Shown: positions 59,401 to 60,000 of the stretch, piece by piece
How positions within the stretch are numbered: position 1 is the first letter of the stretch
Layout of the letters: each line of letters begins with the position of its first letter
Source of the DNA: Bolinopsis microptera
Taxonomy: Eukaryota > Ctenophora > Tentaculata > Lobata > Bolinopsidae
Assembly: GCF_026151205.1 (NCBI RefSeq)
Contig: NC_087082.1
Span: 14,667,365-14,727,364, forward strand
Direction of reading: 5' to 3'
DNA: 60,000 nucleotides
Position numbers and translations under genes: made by a program
The notes under the pieces: generated by a model
Databases searched by the model: none
Seen by the model: only the letters and a program-made list of their open reading frames with translations
Told to the model about the DNA's origin: nothing

Positions 59401-60000
59401 AATAACAGTTACCACGGTAACAGTTACCACGGTAACAGTTAACAAGTTCACAAGATAAAAGTCGTATCCCTGTAAGTTAGTAAGTTGTATTGAGTTGTAT
59501 TTTCGAAACCCAACAGATGGTTAGATATCGAGAGTTAGATTAAGTTTAAATTGAAGTCTAAAGAAACGCCTCCTAAAAAGGAGGTAAGTGCTTGTACACT
59601 GTACAATGTACAATGTCTATTGTATAATGTACAATGTACAATGTCTATTGTATAAATACCCGTTTATTGAAAATGAGCTTGGTTAGATCAGATGGTGTGG
59701 CATGCAAATCAGGTAACCCACAAGATAACAAACCATGGGGATAGCGACGATAACCAGTGTGAAGCCAAGGGAGATCCTCATAATGGAGGTAAGTTCTCAT
59801 GGCCTGTCGATCTGAATGTCTCTCTGAAGGCATACTTGTTCCGTACACCTCGAAGTAACGTTGGTAAAGATACTTGGCGTACTCAGGCTCGTCCATGTCC
59901 TTGATGTCACCGGAGTAGTGAGCAAGGGCCAGAGCGCGGGGTCCTCCTACTCCTGCTCCACTTCCTCCTTCAGCACTGATCAGCCTGAGGTCCCTCTCTG
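2368..60000 (-). CDS. giant modular repeat-protein gene (partial, 62 exons traced)
   Basis: All traced exons lie on one strand and join in consistent phases, so I treat them as one gene. Its 5' end is beyond base 60000 and its 3' end is uncertain. Order of parts: unrecognised N-terminal exon; Ser/Thr/Tyr-rich DYKPS repeats; acidic and Lys/Glu/Pro low complexity; about eight copies of an 80-residue beta module (B); more low complexity; 48 copies of a module of two hairpin-helix halves (A); short tail. From 49214 to 3867 every exon starts and ends in phase 1, and lengths are multiples of three except one. Most donors are GTACGT, GTATGT, GTAAGT or GTGAGT. Most module A acceptors are AAG followed by GTGG. 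I recognise neither module as a named family. A structural or elastic role is inference from repeat architecture only. Some exons could belong to alternative isoforms. Confidence 0.85.
2560..2631. repeat. 14-base tandem repeat (AGTAACCTAGCAAC)
   Basis: About five copies, flanked on both sides by CCTGAGGGCTGGT. The stop codon of the candidate membrane-tail exon lies within it. Confidence 0.9.
2622..2752 (-). CDS. candidate alternative last exon with membrane segment
   Basis: Acceptor GGAGGCAG gives phase 1 and [20 protein letters not shown] then [10 protein letters not shown], ending SGCC and TAG. About 20 hydrophobic residues followed by Lys/Arg suggest a membrane anchor with a short tail. 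The acceptor has a poor pyrimidine tract, and the exon at 2368-2441 competes for the same upstream donor. Probably an alternative 3' end, or chance. Confidence 0.3.
3867..3905 (-). CDS. 39-base tail exon
   Basis: Acceptor ATTTCTGCAG and donor G/GTAAGA, phase 1/1. Encodes [14 protein letters not shown], a short acidic stretch. It agrees with the reading phase leaving copy 48 whether or not the 36-base exon is used. Confidence 0.65.
4669..4704 (-). CDS. candidate 36-base tail exon
   Basis: A long pyrimidine tract (TACCCTCCTCCCGATCATCT...) and AAAG acceptor precede it. The donor G/GTGAGT follows. Phase 1/1, encoding [13 protein letters not shown], which ends like the previous exon (NVSIG). The fit of both phases is the main support. 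It could be chance. Confidence 0.45.
4705..9067. other. large tail intron, no gene seen
   Basis: Open frames here are short and lack paired splice sites or family resemblance. Contents: degenerate CCTAGAGGA-type repeats (5870-5970), TGTACA runs (8042-8117), a GAT run (8242-8259), a 30-base duplication ending CAGACACGTG (8297-8357), G-rich sequence (8410-8440), CCCTAAACCTGAG repeats (8730-8785), and a duplicated block with GATAATGTTCGCACAG (8880-8975). Confidence 0.6.
8730..8790. repeat. 14-base tandem repeat with CCCTAAAC core
   Basis: About four copies of CCTGAGCCCTAAAC, decaying at the right. It resembles a telomere-type CCCTAA motif but is too short and too irregular to be telomeric. Confidence 0.8.
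9068..9274 (-). CDS. module A copy 48 (last copy)
   Basis: Phase 1/1, 207 bases, donor GTGAGT. Starts with Ser/Glu/Ala repeats ([14 protein letters not shown]), then [20 protein letters not shown] and [18 protein letters not shown]; ends NVSIG. Divergent but keeps both halves. Three acceptors in a row, TCAG/CCCCAG/CATCAG, are all in the same frame, so the exact start may vary. Confidence 0.85.
9527..9700 (-). CDS. module A copy 47
   Basis: Phase 1/1, 174 bases. [40 protein letters not shown], then only AASGQG before a GTACGA donor. It lacks the ISVxxxPS ending. Confidence 0.9.
9700..9960. repeat. intronic repeats copying the exon acceptor junction
   Basis: On the minus strand this intron carries several copies of TTTCTAAGGTGGTAACTAAG-like sequence. 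The true junction of the next exon is CCAAG/GTGGTTACTATGTG. Similar runs lie at 10343-10570, 13319-13465, 14151-14270 and 14977-15010. Confidence 0.8.
10124..10342 (-). CDS. module A copy 46
   Basis: Phase 1/1, 219 bases; almost the same protein as copy 45 (TEAQW becomes SEAQW). Spacing 622 bases. Confidence 0.92.
10746..10964 (-). CDS. module A copy 45
   Basis: Phase 1/1, 219 bases; [20 protein letters not shown]. The 2.1-kb intron before it (in gene order) holds the 39/52-base array. Confidence 0.92.
11405..12747. repeat. two-state minisatellite, 39- and 52-base units
   Basis: All units begin GATACTCATGGGGC or GATACTGATGGGGC. The short unit continues GGCCCACCCGTTAAAAAG. The long unit adds ATGGGTCAGGTATGT before CCCACCCG. 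The two types alternate irregularly. From about 12210 a diverged set (TTTTCTTCTTGATACTGATG) follows. It lies in the intron between copies 44 and 45; long open frames on both strands are by-products. Confidence 0.92.
13100..13318 (-). CDS. module A copy 44
   Basis: Phase 1/1, 219 bases; [20 protein letters not shown]. It lies 832 bases from copy 43, whose intron it shares. Confidence 0.92.
13932..14150 (-). CDS. module A copy 43
   Basis: Phase 1/1, 219 bases. [40 protein letters not shown], linker [13 protein letters not shown]. Part of a 0.82-kb exon-plus-intron duplication series. Confidence 0.92.
14746..14976 (-). CDS. module A copy 42
   Basis: Phase 1/1, 231 bases. [20 protein letters not shown], then [20 protein letters not shown]. 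It opens the 3' subfamily, in which the first-half Trp is Tyr and linkers are Ser/Glu-rich ([15 protein letters not shown]). Confidence 0.9.
15195..15245. repeat. CA microsatellite
   Basis: Eleven or more CA units, then CAGACA variants, directly past the donor of copy 41. Confidence 0.9.
15250..15486 (-). CDS. module A copy 41
   Basis: Phase 1/1, 237 bases, donor [44 protein letters not shown]; linker [24 protein letters not shown] microsatellite lies directly past its donor. Confidence 0.9.
15961..17963. repeat. 25-base satellite, about 80 copies
   Basis: The unit is GATCTAGCAGCTAGCTGCCT followed by ATCAG. Every unit contains the perfect 12-base palindrome GCAGCTAGCTGC except where the variants TGACA (five sites) or TACCT (two sites) replace TGCCT. 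Copies are otherwise nearly identical. It fills the intron between copies 40 and 41. Confidence 0.97.
18005..18211 (-). CDS. module A copy 40, between two satellites
   Basis: Phase 1/1, 207 bases. [40 protein letters not shown], linker [18 protein letters not shown]. Divergent: both halves lack the Trp. The exon sits between the 32-base array and the 2-kb 25-base array. Confidence 0.88.
18300..18727. repeat. 32-base minisatellite, about 13 copies
   Basis: The unit GACTAGATAATGAGACCCTT plus ATCTAATAGGTA contains TAGATAA and its complement TTATCTA eight bases apart, so each unit can form a small hairpin. Copies are almost identical. It fills the intron between copies 39 and 40. Confidence 0.96.
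18760..18975 (-). CDS. module A copy 39
   Basis: Phase 1/1, 216 bases. [37 protein letters not shown]; short linker [15 protein letters not shown]. Its donor lies about 30 bases from the 32-base minisatellite. Confidence 0.9.
19271..19352. repeat. 9-base tandem repeat (CAAATGTAC-type)
   Basis: About nine copies of CAAATGTA(C), each with a TGTACA palindrome at the junction. Intronic. Confidence 0.95.
19762..20055 (-). CDS. module A copy 38 (Ala/Pro/Gly linker)
   Basis: Phase 1/1, 294 bases. [39 protein letters not shown]; linker with four APAG units in place of charged PEVK-like residues. Ends VAQDAS. Confidence 0.9.
20667..20927 (-). CDS. module A copy 37
   Basis: Phase 1/1, 261 bases, donor [43 protein letters not shown]; linker [20 protein letters not shown]. 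Sister of copy 24. Confidence 0.9.
21094..21339 (-). CDS. module A copy 36
   Basis: Phase 1/1, 246 bases. Same core as copy 35 ([20 protein letters not shown]), different linker: [20 protein letters not shown], ending DRS. No Met in the exon. The upstream intron is also shared with copy 35 (GAATGAATGCTACATTAAGA next to the exon on the plus strand). Confidence 0.9.
21672..21905 (-). CDS. module A copy 35
   Basis: Phase 1/1, 234 bases. [55 protein letters not shown], linker [16 protein letters not shown]. It has no internal Met, so a start-to-stop search would miss it. Core near-identical to copy 36. Confidence 0.9.
22095..22815. repeat. 48-base minisatellite, about 15 copies
   Basis: Unit: AACTGAACAGAGCAAACAGG, then CTGCTAGGAGCC(A/C)GTT and GAGGTTAGAAT. 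Because 48 is a multiple of three, long repetitive open frames run on both strands. They have no splice context and lie in the intron between copies 34 and 35, so I do not call them genes. Confidence 0.95.
22968..23201 (-). CDS. module A copy 34
   Basis: Phase 1/1, 234 bases, donor [26 protein letters not shown]; linker [20 protein letters not shown]. The linker is shared with copy 35. Confidence 0.92.
23616..23861 (-). CDS. module A copy 33
   Basis: Phase 1/1, 246 bases. [20 protein letters not shown]; linker [20 protein letters not shown]; ends TKEIS rather than TKEPS. Confidence 0.92.
24228..24458 (-). CDS. module A copy 32 (very short linker)
   Basis: Phase 1/1, 231 bases, donor [26 protein letters not shown]; linker reduced to [19 protein letters not shown]. 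Confidence 0.92.
24852..25121 (-). CDS. module A copy 31
   Basis: Phase 1/1, 270 bases. [20 protein letters not shown]; second half [20 protein letters not shown]; linker [17 protein letters not shown]. Confidence 0.92.
25488..25757 (-). CDS. module A copy 30
   Basis: Phase 1/1, 270 bases. Starts [20 protein letters not shown]; second half [15 protein letters not shown], the Phe/Glu type, unlike the Trp/Gln type in copies 29 and 31. Confidence 0.92.
26116..26385 (-). CDS. module A copy 29
   Basis: Phase 1/1, 270 bases, donor [26 protein letters not shown] core; linker [18 protein letters not shown]; ends TQAPS. Closely related to copies 30 and 31, including the intron just past the donor. 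Confidence 0.92.
26638..26683 (-). pseudogene. truncated module A exon remnant (5' end only)
   Basis: Acceptor CTGAAG and the first residues GGNPV, a stop codon, then [10 protein letters not shown] survive. Second half, linker and donor are missing. The reverse case to the remnants at 43750 and 27725. Confidence 0.65.
27017..27298 (-). CDS. module A copy 28
   Basis: Phase 1/1, 282 bases. [20 protein letters not shown] core, [20 protein letters not shown]; linker [20 protein letters not shown]; ends ITVTKEPS. Confidence 0.92.
27725..27752 (-). pseudogene. truncated module A exon remnant (3' end only)
   Basis: Only SVTKDPS and the GTACGT donor context remain, matching the end of copy 27. No module core precedes it. 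The flanking intron also resembles that of copies 26-27 (CATGCCTGCATAAAATCTGC). A duplicated block whose exon was deleted. Confidence 0.65.
27843..27912. repeat. short tandem repeat (CTCGGGCACA-type)
   Basis: Six irregular units of 11-13 bases: GGGCACACCT, CGGGCACAAACT, CGAGCACATCT. Intronic. Confidence 0.8.
28157..28453 (-). CDS. module A copy 27 (PADK/PADQ linker)
   Basis: Phase 1/1, 297 bases. [20 protein letters not shown] core, [16 protein letters not shown]; linker [17 protein letters not shown]. Related to copies 4 and 5. Confidence 0.92.
29004..29432 (-). CDS. module A copy 26 (PEAAK linker)
   Basis: Phase 1/1, 429 bases. [20 protein letters not shown], second half [20 protein letters not shown] (His-Tyr in place of Gln-Trp). 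Linker of about eight PEAAK pentapeptides and four PADK units, probably extended or helical. Confidence 0.9.
29606..30172 (-). CDS. module A copy 25 (longest linker)
   Basis: Phase 1/1, 567 bases. Core [20 protein letters not shown] and [15 protein letters not shown], then about 110 residues of linker: 16-residue repeats of the type [16 protein letters not shown], then [20 protein letters not shown]. Ends RIQKDR at a C/GTACGT donor. The whole linker stays open in one frame. Confidence 0.9.
30613..30873 (-). CDS. module A copy 24
   Basis: Phase 1/1, 261 bases. [40 protein letters not shown]; linker [20 protein letters not shown]. Closest to copy 37, 10 kb away, so sister copies are not always neighbours. 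Confidence 0.9.
31076..31423 (-). CDS. module A copy 23
   Basis: Phase 1/1, 348 bases. [10 protein letters not shown] core; linker alternates [11 protein letters not shown] and PGQEPEKPA, then [19 protein letters not shown]. The donor GTATGT follows a C, so the junction codes Arg instead of the usual Ser. Confidence 0.9.
31902..32171 (-). CDS. module A copy 22 (short linker)
   Basis: Phase 1/1, 270 bases. [10 protein letters not shown] core; linker only [17 protein letters not shown]. Shows how a PEVK-like linker differs from the others by whole blocks. Confidence 0.92.
32548..32868 (-). CDS. module A copy 21
   Basis: Phase 1/1, 321 bases. [10 protein letters not shown] core with a short-type linker ([20 protein letters not shown]) and IIVTKEPS. 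It is a hybrid of the long and short types, and the intron at its acceptor matches the 1.58-kb blocks. Confidence 0.92.
33412..33732 (-). CDS. module A copy 20 (short-type exon of 1.58-kb block)
   Basis: Phase 1/1, 321 bases; [10 protein letters not shown] core. First of the four short-type copies counted from the left. Confidence 0.93.
34096..34443 (-). CDS. module A copy 19 (long-type exon of 1.58-kb block)
   Basis: Phase 1/1, 348 bases; [10 protein letters not shown] core and long linker, as copies 15 and 17. Confidence 0.93.
34987..35307 (-). CDS. module A copy 18 (short-type exon of 1.58-kb block)
   Basis: Phase 1/1, 321 bases; [10 protein letters not shown] core. Same protein as copies 16 and 20, spaced 1,576 and 1,575 bases from them. 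Confidence 0.93.
35672..36019 (-). CDS. module A copy 17 (long-type exon of 1.58-kb block)
   Basis: Phase 1/1, 348 bases; [10 protein letters not shown] core and long linker. It lies 1,577 bases from copy 15 and 1,576 from copy 19. Confidence 0.93.
36563..36883 (-). CDS. module A copy 16 (short-type exon of 1.58-kb block)
   Basis: Phase 1/1, 321 bases. [10 protein letters not shown] core, linker [20 protein letters not shown]. Protein identical to copies 18 and 20. Confidence 0.93.
37249..37596 (-). CDS. module A copy 15 (long-type exon of 1.58-kb block)
   Basis: Phase 1/1, 348 bases. [20 protein letters not shown]; long linker with [18 protein letters not shown]. Protein identical to copies 17 and 19. 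Confidence 0.93.
38140..38460 (-). CDS. module A copy 14 (short-type exon of 1.58-kb block)
   Basis: Phase 1/1, 321 bases. [10 protein letters not shown] core. Small differences from its sister copies: linker [20 protein letters not shown]. Confidence 0.92.
38825..39172 (-). CDS. module A copy 13 (last exon of the 1.58-kb block series)
   Basis: Phase 1/1, 348 bases. The linker is the long type with [20 protein letters not shown]. First half reads PLMKILEQ, unlike the other long-type copies (PLWKILVQ), so the block edge or gene conversion lies here. Confidence 0.92.
39535..39855 (-). CDS. module A copy 12
   Basis: Phase 1/1, 321 bases. [10 protein letters not shown] core; linker [20 protein letters not shown]. 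Its intron shares the ATTATCATTCTGGATGCAAA motif found before most neighbouring exons. Confidence 0.92.
40204..40524 (-). CDS. module A copy 11
   Basis: Phase 1/1, 321 bases. [10 protein letters not shown] core; linker [20 protein letters not shown]. One of the standard 321-base PEVK-like copies. Confidence 0.92.
40894..41215 (-). CDS. module A copy 10 with 1-base frameshift
   Basis: All splice signals and both halves are intact, but the length is 322 bases, one too many. An extra G at 41043-41045 (GCAGGG where sister copies have GCAGG) shifts the frame right after EENQKKP, so the linker reads out of frame to a stop. Either a consensus error or a disabled copy. Skipping it would keep the gene in frame because its neighbours are phase 1. 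Confidence 0.8.
41571..41915 (-). CDS. module A copy 9
   Basis: Phase 1/1, 345 bases. Core as copy 8 with [10 protein letters not shown]. The linker carries the same extra block with a change ([12 protein letters not shown]). The pogo-like element sits in the intron upstream of it. Confidence 0.92.
42030..42779 (+). mobile_element. pogo/Tigger-like DNA transposon, internally deleted, in an intron
   Basis: The ends are inverted repeats of about 27 bases (left CCTTAGTACACAATATTTAT; the right end agrees at about 24 of 27 positions on the opposite strand). They are flanked by TA at 42028-42029 and 42780-42781, the target duplication of the Tc1/mariner/pogo superfamily. Further inverted repeats of GTATAAAATT(T/A)ATG lie inside. 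The paralogous introns of neighbouring modules run across this point without the element. Length 750 bases, far below an autonomous pogo element of about 2-3 kb. Confidence 0.88.
42110..42643 (+). pseudogene. C-terminal fragment of a pogo/Tigger-like transposase
   Basis: An open frame of 177 codons with [16 protein letters not shown], which carries the second catalytic Asp of the DDE/D domain, and [16 protein letters not shown], which carries the third acidic residue in the PLD context typical of pogo/Tigger/jerky proteins. The DNA-binding part and the first catalytic Asp are absent, so it cannot be a working transposase. The frame is still open, so the insertion may be fairly young, or the deleted copy was spread by a full-length relative. 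Confidence 0.85.
43029..43373 (-). CDS. module A copy 8
   Basis: Phase 1/1, 345 bases. First half [20 protein letters not shown], second half [24 protein letters not shown]-like linker with an extra [13 protein letters not shown] block; ends ITVTKEPS. Confidence 0.92.
43750..43797 (-). pseudogene. truncated module A exon remnant (3' end only)
   Basis: Only the linker end survives: [14 protein letters not shown] followed by the usual GTACGT donor. One base is lost in the conserved TTACGG context and there is no module core upstream. The surrounding intron matches the introns of copies 8-12. It looks like an exon deleted between its start and linker, and would not be spliced as a normal module. 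Confidence 0.7.
43954..43977. repeat. poly-C tract of 24
   Basis: An uninterrupted C run followed by GGCCCCTCCCC. On the minus (gene) strand it is poly-G inside an intron. Length may be uncertain in the assembly. Confidence 0.9.
44343..44648 (-). CDS. module A copy 7 (PAEK linker)
   Basis: Phase 1/1, 306 bases. [20 protein letters not shown] and [20 protein letters not shown]; linker with [20 protein letters not shown]. First-half Trp replaced by Met, as in many copies downstream. Confidence 0.9.
44959..45219 (-). CDS. module A copy 6
   Basis: Phase 1/1, 261 bases. [20 protein letters not shown], then [20 protein letters not shown]. Linker [20 protein letters not shown] resembles the linkers of copies 24 and 37 more than its neighbours. 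The usual first-half Trp is Met. Confidence 0.9.
45605..45910 (-). CDS. module A copy 5 (PADK linker)
   Basis: Phase 1/1, 306 bases, donor GTATGT. Core [18 protein letters not shown] and [14 protein letters not shown], with a PADK linker one repeat longer than in copy 4. The length difference is a multiple of three, as expected of an in-frame linker repeat. Confidence 0.9.
46258..46316. repeat. 17-base triplication (GACAATTTGAAGAGAT)
   Basis: Three copies in a row within the intron between copies 4 and 5. Confidence 0.85.
46378..46680 (-). CDS. module A copy 4 (PADK linker)
   Basis: Phase 1/1, 303 bases. Starts [20 protein letters not shown], second half [20 protein letters not shown], linker with about five PADK repeats, ending ISVTKDPS. 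Near-identical to copy 5, so a recent duplicate. Confidence 0.9.
46920..47055. repeat. 14-base repeat alternating CACACCCTAAATAG and TGTGCCCTAAAAAG
   Basis: About nine units in two versions that occur in pairs. The CACA/TGTG alternation makes the array partly self-complementary. It abuts the donor of copy 3's second half (47065). Confidence 0.88.
47065..47190 (-). CDS. module A copy 3, second half as its own exon
   Basis: Phase 1/1, 126 bases, acceptor TTCTACAG and donor GTAAGT. It encodes [20 protein letters not shown], a short acidic linker, then SISVTQDPS. The intron between the halves lies at EPS/NGDY, the same position as the inter-module introns at EPS/GGKY. Confidence 0.88.
47403..47504 (-). 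CDS. module A copy 3, first half as its own exon
   Basis: Phase 1/1, 102 bases, acceptor CTCACAG and donor GTAAGT. It encodes [18 protein letters not shown], then [15 protein letters not shown]. It holds only the first hairpin-helix half, with the FxGxK feature that ends first halves elsewhere. The missing second half is the next exon. Confidence 0.88.
48313..48480 (-). CDS. module A copy 2
   Basis: Phase 1/1, 168 bases. Starts [20 protein letters not shown], with second half [19 protein letters not shown]. There is no linker, so this copy shows the minimal module, about 55 residues. The acceptor is CTGCAAG and the donor GTACTG. Confidence 0.85.
48681..48893 (-). CDS. module A copy 1
   Basis: Phase 1/1, 213 bases. 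First half [20 protein letters not shown], second half [19 protein letters not shown]. Both carry the half-unit pattern G-x-[YF]-x-[VIL]-x-[LIM]-x4-W-x2-[MF]-Q-x-N. It is divergent from later copies, has no proline-rich linker and ends INVQAQPG. Confidence 0.85.
49146..49214 (-). CDS. small linker exon
   Basis: Strong acceptor CCGCTCCCCACCAG and donor GTGTGT, phase 1 at both ends, 69 bases. It encodes [20 protein letters not shown] then KAPG. It joins the acidic exon to the first module A copy. No domain visible. Confidence 0.75.
49639..50996 (-). CDS. Lys/Pro/Glu-rich acidic exon with internal frameshift
   Basis: Acceptor CCTTCAG (phase 1) leads to [12 protein letters not shown]. The body holds two long copies of a block with [31 protein letters not shown] and [18 protein letters not shown], plus [17 protein letters not shown] three times. 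Late in the exon is [20 protein letters not shown]; it ends EAPKQTE at donor G/GTTAAA (weak). The 1,358-base length is off frame: near 50733-50741 the first copy reads KPKRNLHG where the second reads KPKEPAWK. The difference is two extra bases, or equally one missing base. Probably disordered and acidic. No family recognised. Confidence 0.8.
51555..51667 (-). CDS. small acidic exon with apparent 1-base frameshift
   Basis: The acceptor is TCTCAG at 51668-51673 and the donor GTACGT follows 51555, leaving phase 1. The first part reads [12 protein letters not shown] in the expected frame, then meets TGA. The rest, [20 protein letters not shown] followed by LTLEG, is open one frame away. The 113-base length is one short of a multiple of three. 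LTLEG leading into PxxDKKPV matches LTLEGEDVP in the 4-kb exon, so the second part is surely coding. Either a base is missing near 51628, or the acceptor lies further in. Confidence 0.6.
52033..52312. mobile_element. MITE-like element with perfect 47-base terminal inverted repeats
   Basis: 52033-52079 and 52266-52312 are exact inverted copies, starting ACACCCCAGTTCCATGGCCG and ending TTAGACGGAG. The flanks extend the symmetry imperfectly (GTAGTGTT against GTAGCGTTTC). The interior is rich in TCTCCGG and GTAGA(T/C) motifs and codes for nothing. I could not settle the target duplication, so the superfamily is open. It lies in an intron of the giant gene. Confidence 0.85.
53122..53201 (-). CDS. 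module B-like exon (middle of copy 8)
   Basis: Acceptor TAACTTAG fits phase 2. It encodes [20 protein letters not shown] then GTVVTT. I end it at donor G/GTTCGT (phase 1), because this joins smoothly to the next exon. A second donor, CTT/GTTAGT near 53078, is possible and would leave phase 0. End uncertain. Confidence 0.6.
53760..53908 (-). CDS. module B-like exon (end of copy 7, start of copy 8)
   Basis: Acceptor CTGCAG at phase 0, donor AA/GTAAGT leaving phase 2; 149 bases fits. It reads [20 protein letters not shown], which closes a module like [15 protein letters not shown] does, then [20 protein letters not shown], which resembles [20 protein letters not shown] at the start of copy 2 in the 4-kb exon. 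Confidence 0.85.
54071..54106. repeat. 36-base perfect palindrome containing the nearby splice donor
   Basis: Each arm reads CCTGTAAGTTTTTATAAG. The donor of the adjacent exon is CCT/GTAAGTTTTTATT (54150 downward), so the palindrome repeats the donor on both strands about 45 bases into the intron. Confidence 0.93.
54150..54344 (-). CDS. module B-like exon (first part of copy 7)
   Basis: Phase 0 at both ends (195 bases), with acceptor TTTCAG and donor CCT/GTAAGT. It encodes [20 protein letters not shown] and later [20 protein letters not shown]. It is a divergent B module that lacks the usual GDPE motif. Its donor sequence is copied in a palindrome inside the following intron (54071-54106). 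Confidence 0.85.
54488..54644 (-). CDS. module B exon (second part of copy 6)
   Basis: It enters in phase 2 after GTCCAG and leaves in phase 0 at GTGGGT. It completes the previous module: [33 protein letters not shown], then [14 protein letters not shown]. The motif [12 protein letters not shown] parallels [12 protein letters not shown] and [12 protein letters not shown] in the 4-kb exon, which confirms the family. Confidence 0.88.
54815..54987 (-). CDS. module B exon (first part of copy 6)
   Basis: Acceptor TTTGCAG leads into phase 0; donor GTAAGT leaves phase 2, and the 173-base length fits. It encodes [16 protein letters not shown] followed by the B-module start [20 protein letters not shown] and [16 protein letters not shown]. 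The Cys in PCEV is shared with copies 4 and 5 in the upstream exon. Confidence 0.88.
55155..59173 (-). CDS. 4-kb exon: DYKPS repeats, acidic modules, charged helix, EEKKP run, five B modules
   Basis: The acceptor is TTTCAG at 59174-59179 (phase 1) and the donor GTAAGT follows 55155 (phase 0), giving about 1,340 residues. In order: a Ser/Thr/Tyr/Gly region with a duplicated [17 protein letters not shown]; ten DYKPS motifs spaced 12 residues apart; about six acidic units of the type [25 protein letters not shown]; a long Ala/Lys/Glu stretch ([18 protein letters not shown] repeats) expected to form a charged helix or coiled coil; twelve EEKKP pentapeptides; then five B modules of about 80 residues, each ending in a pattern like LTPKGxxxxLxFxxxIKDGxLSV. 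No signal peptide is visible because the start is elsewhere. The DYKPS repeats superficially recall adhesive or filament proteins, but I see no homology that would name it. Confidence 0.9.
56835..57025 (-). repeat. EEKKP coding repeat, 15-base unit
   Basis: Twelve pentapeptides in the 4-kb exon. DNA units differ only by silent A/G and T/C changes, so they expanded recently in frame. Confidence 0.93.
58190..58560 (-). repeat. DYKPS coding repeat, 36-base unit
   Basis: Ten units of 12 residues: [36 protein letters not shown] and similar. Units alternate in an A-B-C pattern, pointing to duplication of multi-unit blocks. Confidence 0.93.
59390..59445. repeat. GTTACCACGGTAACA tandem palindromic motif
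   Basis: Three copies in the first intron of the window. The same motif family occurs at about 1030-1080 and 1380-1610, near the other end. Confidence 0.8.
59590..59652. repeat. TGTACA-rich tandem repeat
   Basis: Units of AATGTACAATGT(C/A)TATTGTATA. A similar cluster is at 8042-8117. Confidence 0.85.
59734..60000 (-). CDS. unrecognised exon at right edge (5' side open)
   Basis: This is an open minus-strand frame of about 89 codons running off the window. It contains Gly-rich [20 protein letters not shown], then a Tyr/Arg-rich stretch ([35 protein letters not shown]). The GC-rich third positions look coding. I end it at a GTTTGT donor because that leaves phase 1, matching the next exon's phase-1 acceptor, but the donor is weak and the end may be wrong. 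No family recognised. Confidence 0.6.

Overview
The window is animal nuclear DNA, AT-rich and full of introns. It shows GT-AG introns of roughly 250-600 bases, phase-1 exons of one protein module each, minisatellites, a MITE-like palindrome and a pogo/Tigger-type DNA transposon fossil. I cannot name the species. I saw no prokaryotic gene organisation, rRNA, tRNA or CRISPR.

Almost all supportable coding sequence belongs to one giant gene on the minus strand, read from 60000 down to about 2400. It is open at the right edge, so its start lies outside the window. I traced 62 exons by hand from splice sites: about 20.3 kb of exon, roughly 6,700-6,800 residues. Apart from three exons, every exon has exactly the length that its entry and exit phases require.

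Layout in gene order. (1) 60000-59734: the 3' part of an unrecognised upstream exon. (2) 59173-55155: a 4-kb exon coding for a Ser/Thr/Tyr-rich stretch with 12-residue DYKPS repeats, acidic modules ending in PSxxxDxKKPV, a charged Ala/Lys/Glu helix, a run of EEKKP pentapeptides, then five copies of an all-beta module of about 80 residues (module B). (3) 54987-51555: smaller exons carrying about three more module B copies. (4) 50996-49639: a second acidic and Lys/Pro/Glu-rich exon. (5) 49214-9068: 48 tandem copies of a module I do not recognise (module A), nearly always one copy per phase-1/phase-1 exon. (6) 4704-2368: short tail exons, with a possible alternative last exon carrying a membrane segment at 2622-2752.

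Module A looks like two successive beta-hairpin plus helix halves (I...[21 protein letters not shown], then [15 protein letters not shown]...W..FQ.NQ). It is followed by a Pro/Glu/Lys/Ala linker of variable length resembling titin PEVK sequence. One copy is split by an intron exactly at the boundary of the halves, suggesting that a half-module exon was the ancestral unit. Copies range from divergent to near-identical. A two-exon block of about 1,576 bases occurs four times in a row at 33-39 kb.

The introns hold a 2-kb satellite of 25-base units with a perfect 12-base palindrome, 32-, 48-, 39/52- and 9-base minisatellites, a 750-base pogo-like element with TA duplications, a MITE-like element with perfect 47-base inverted ends, three exon remnants, and arrays that imitate the gene's own splice junctions. 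The leftmost 9 kb outside the tail exons shows no gene I can support. The protein's role is unknown. Its architecture (repeated small domains, PEVK-like linkers, low-complexity ends) would suit an extended structural or elastic protein, but that is inference.
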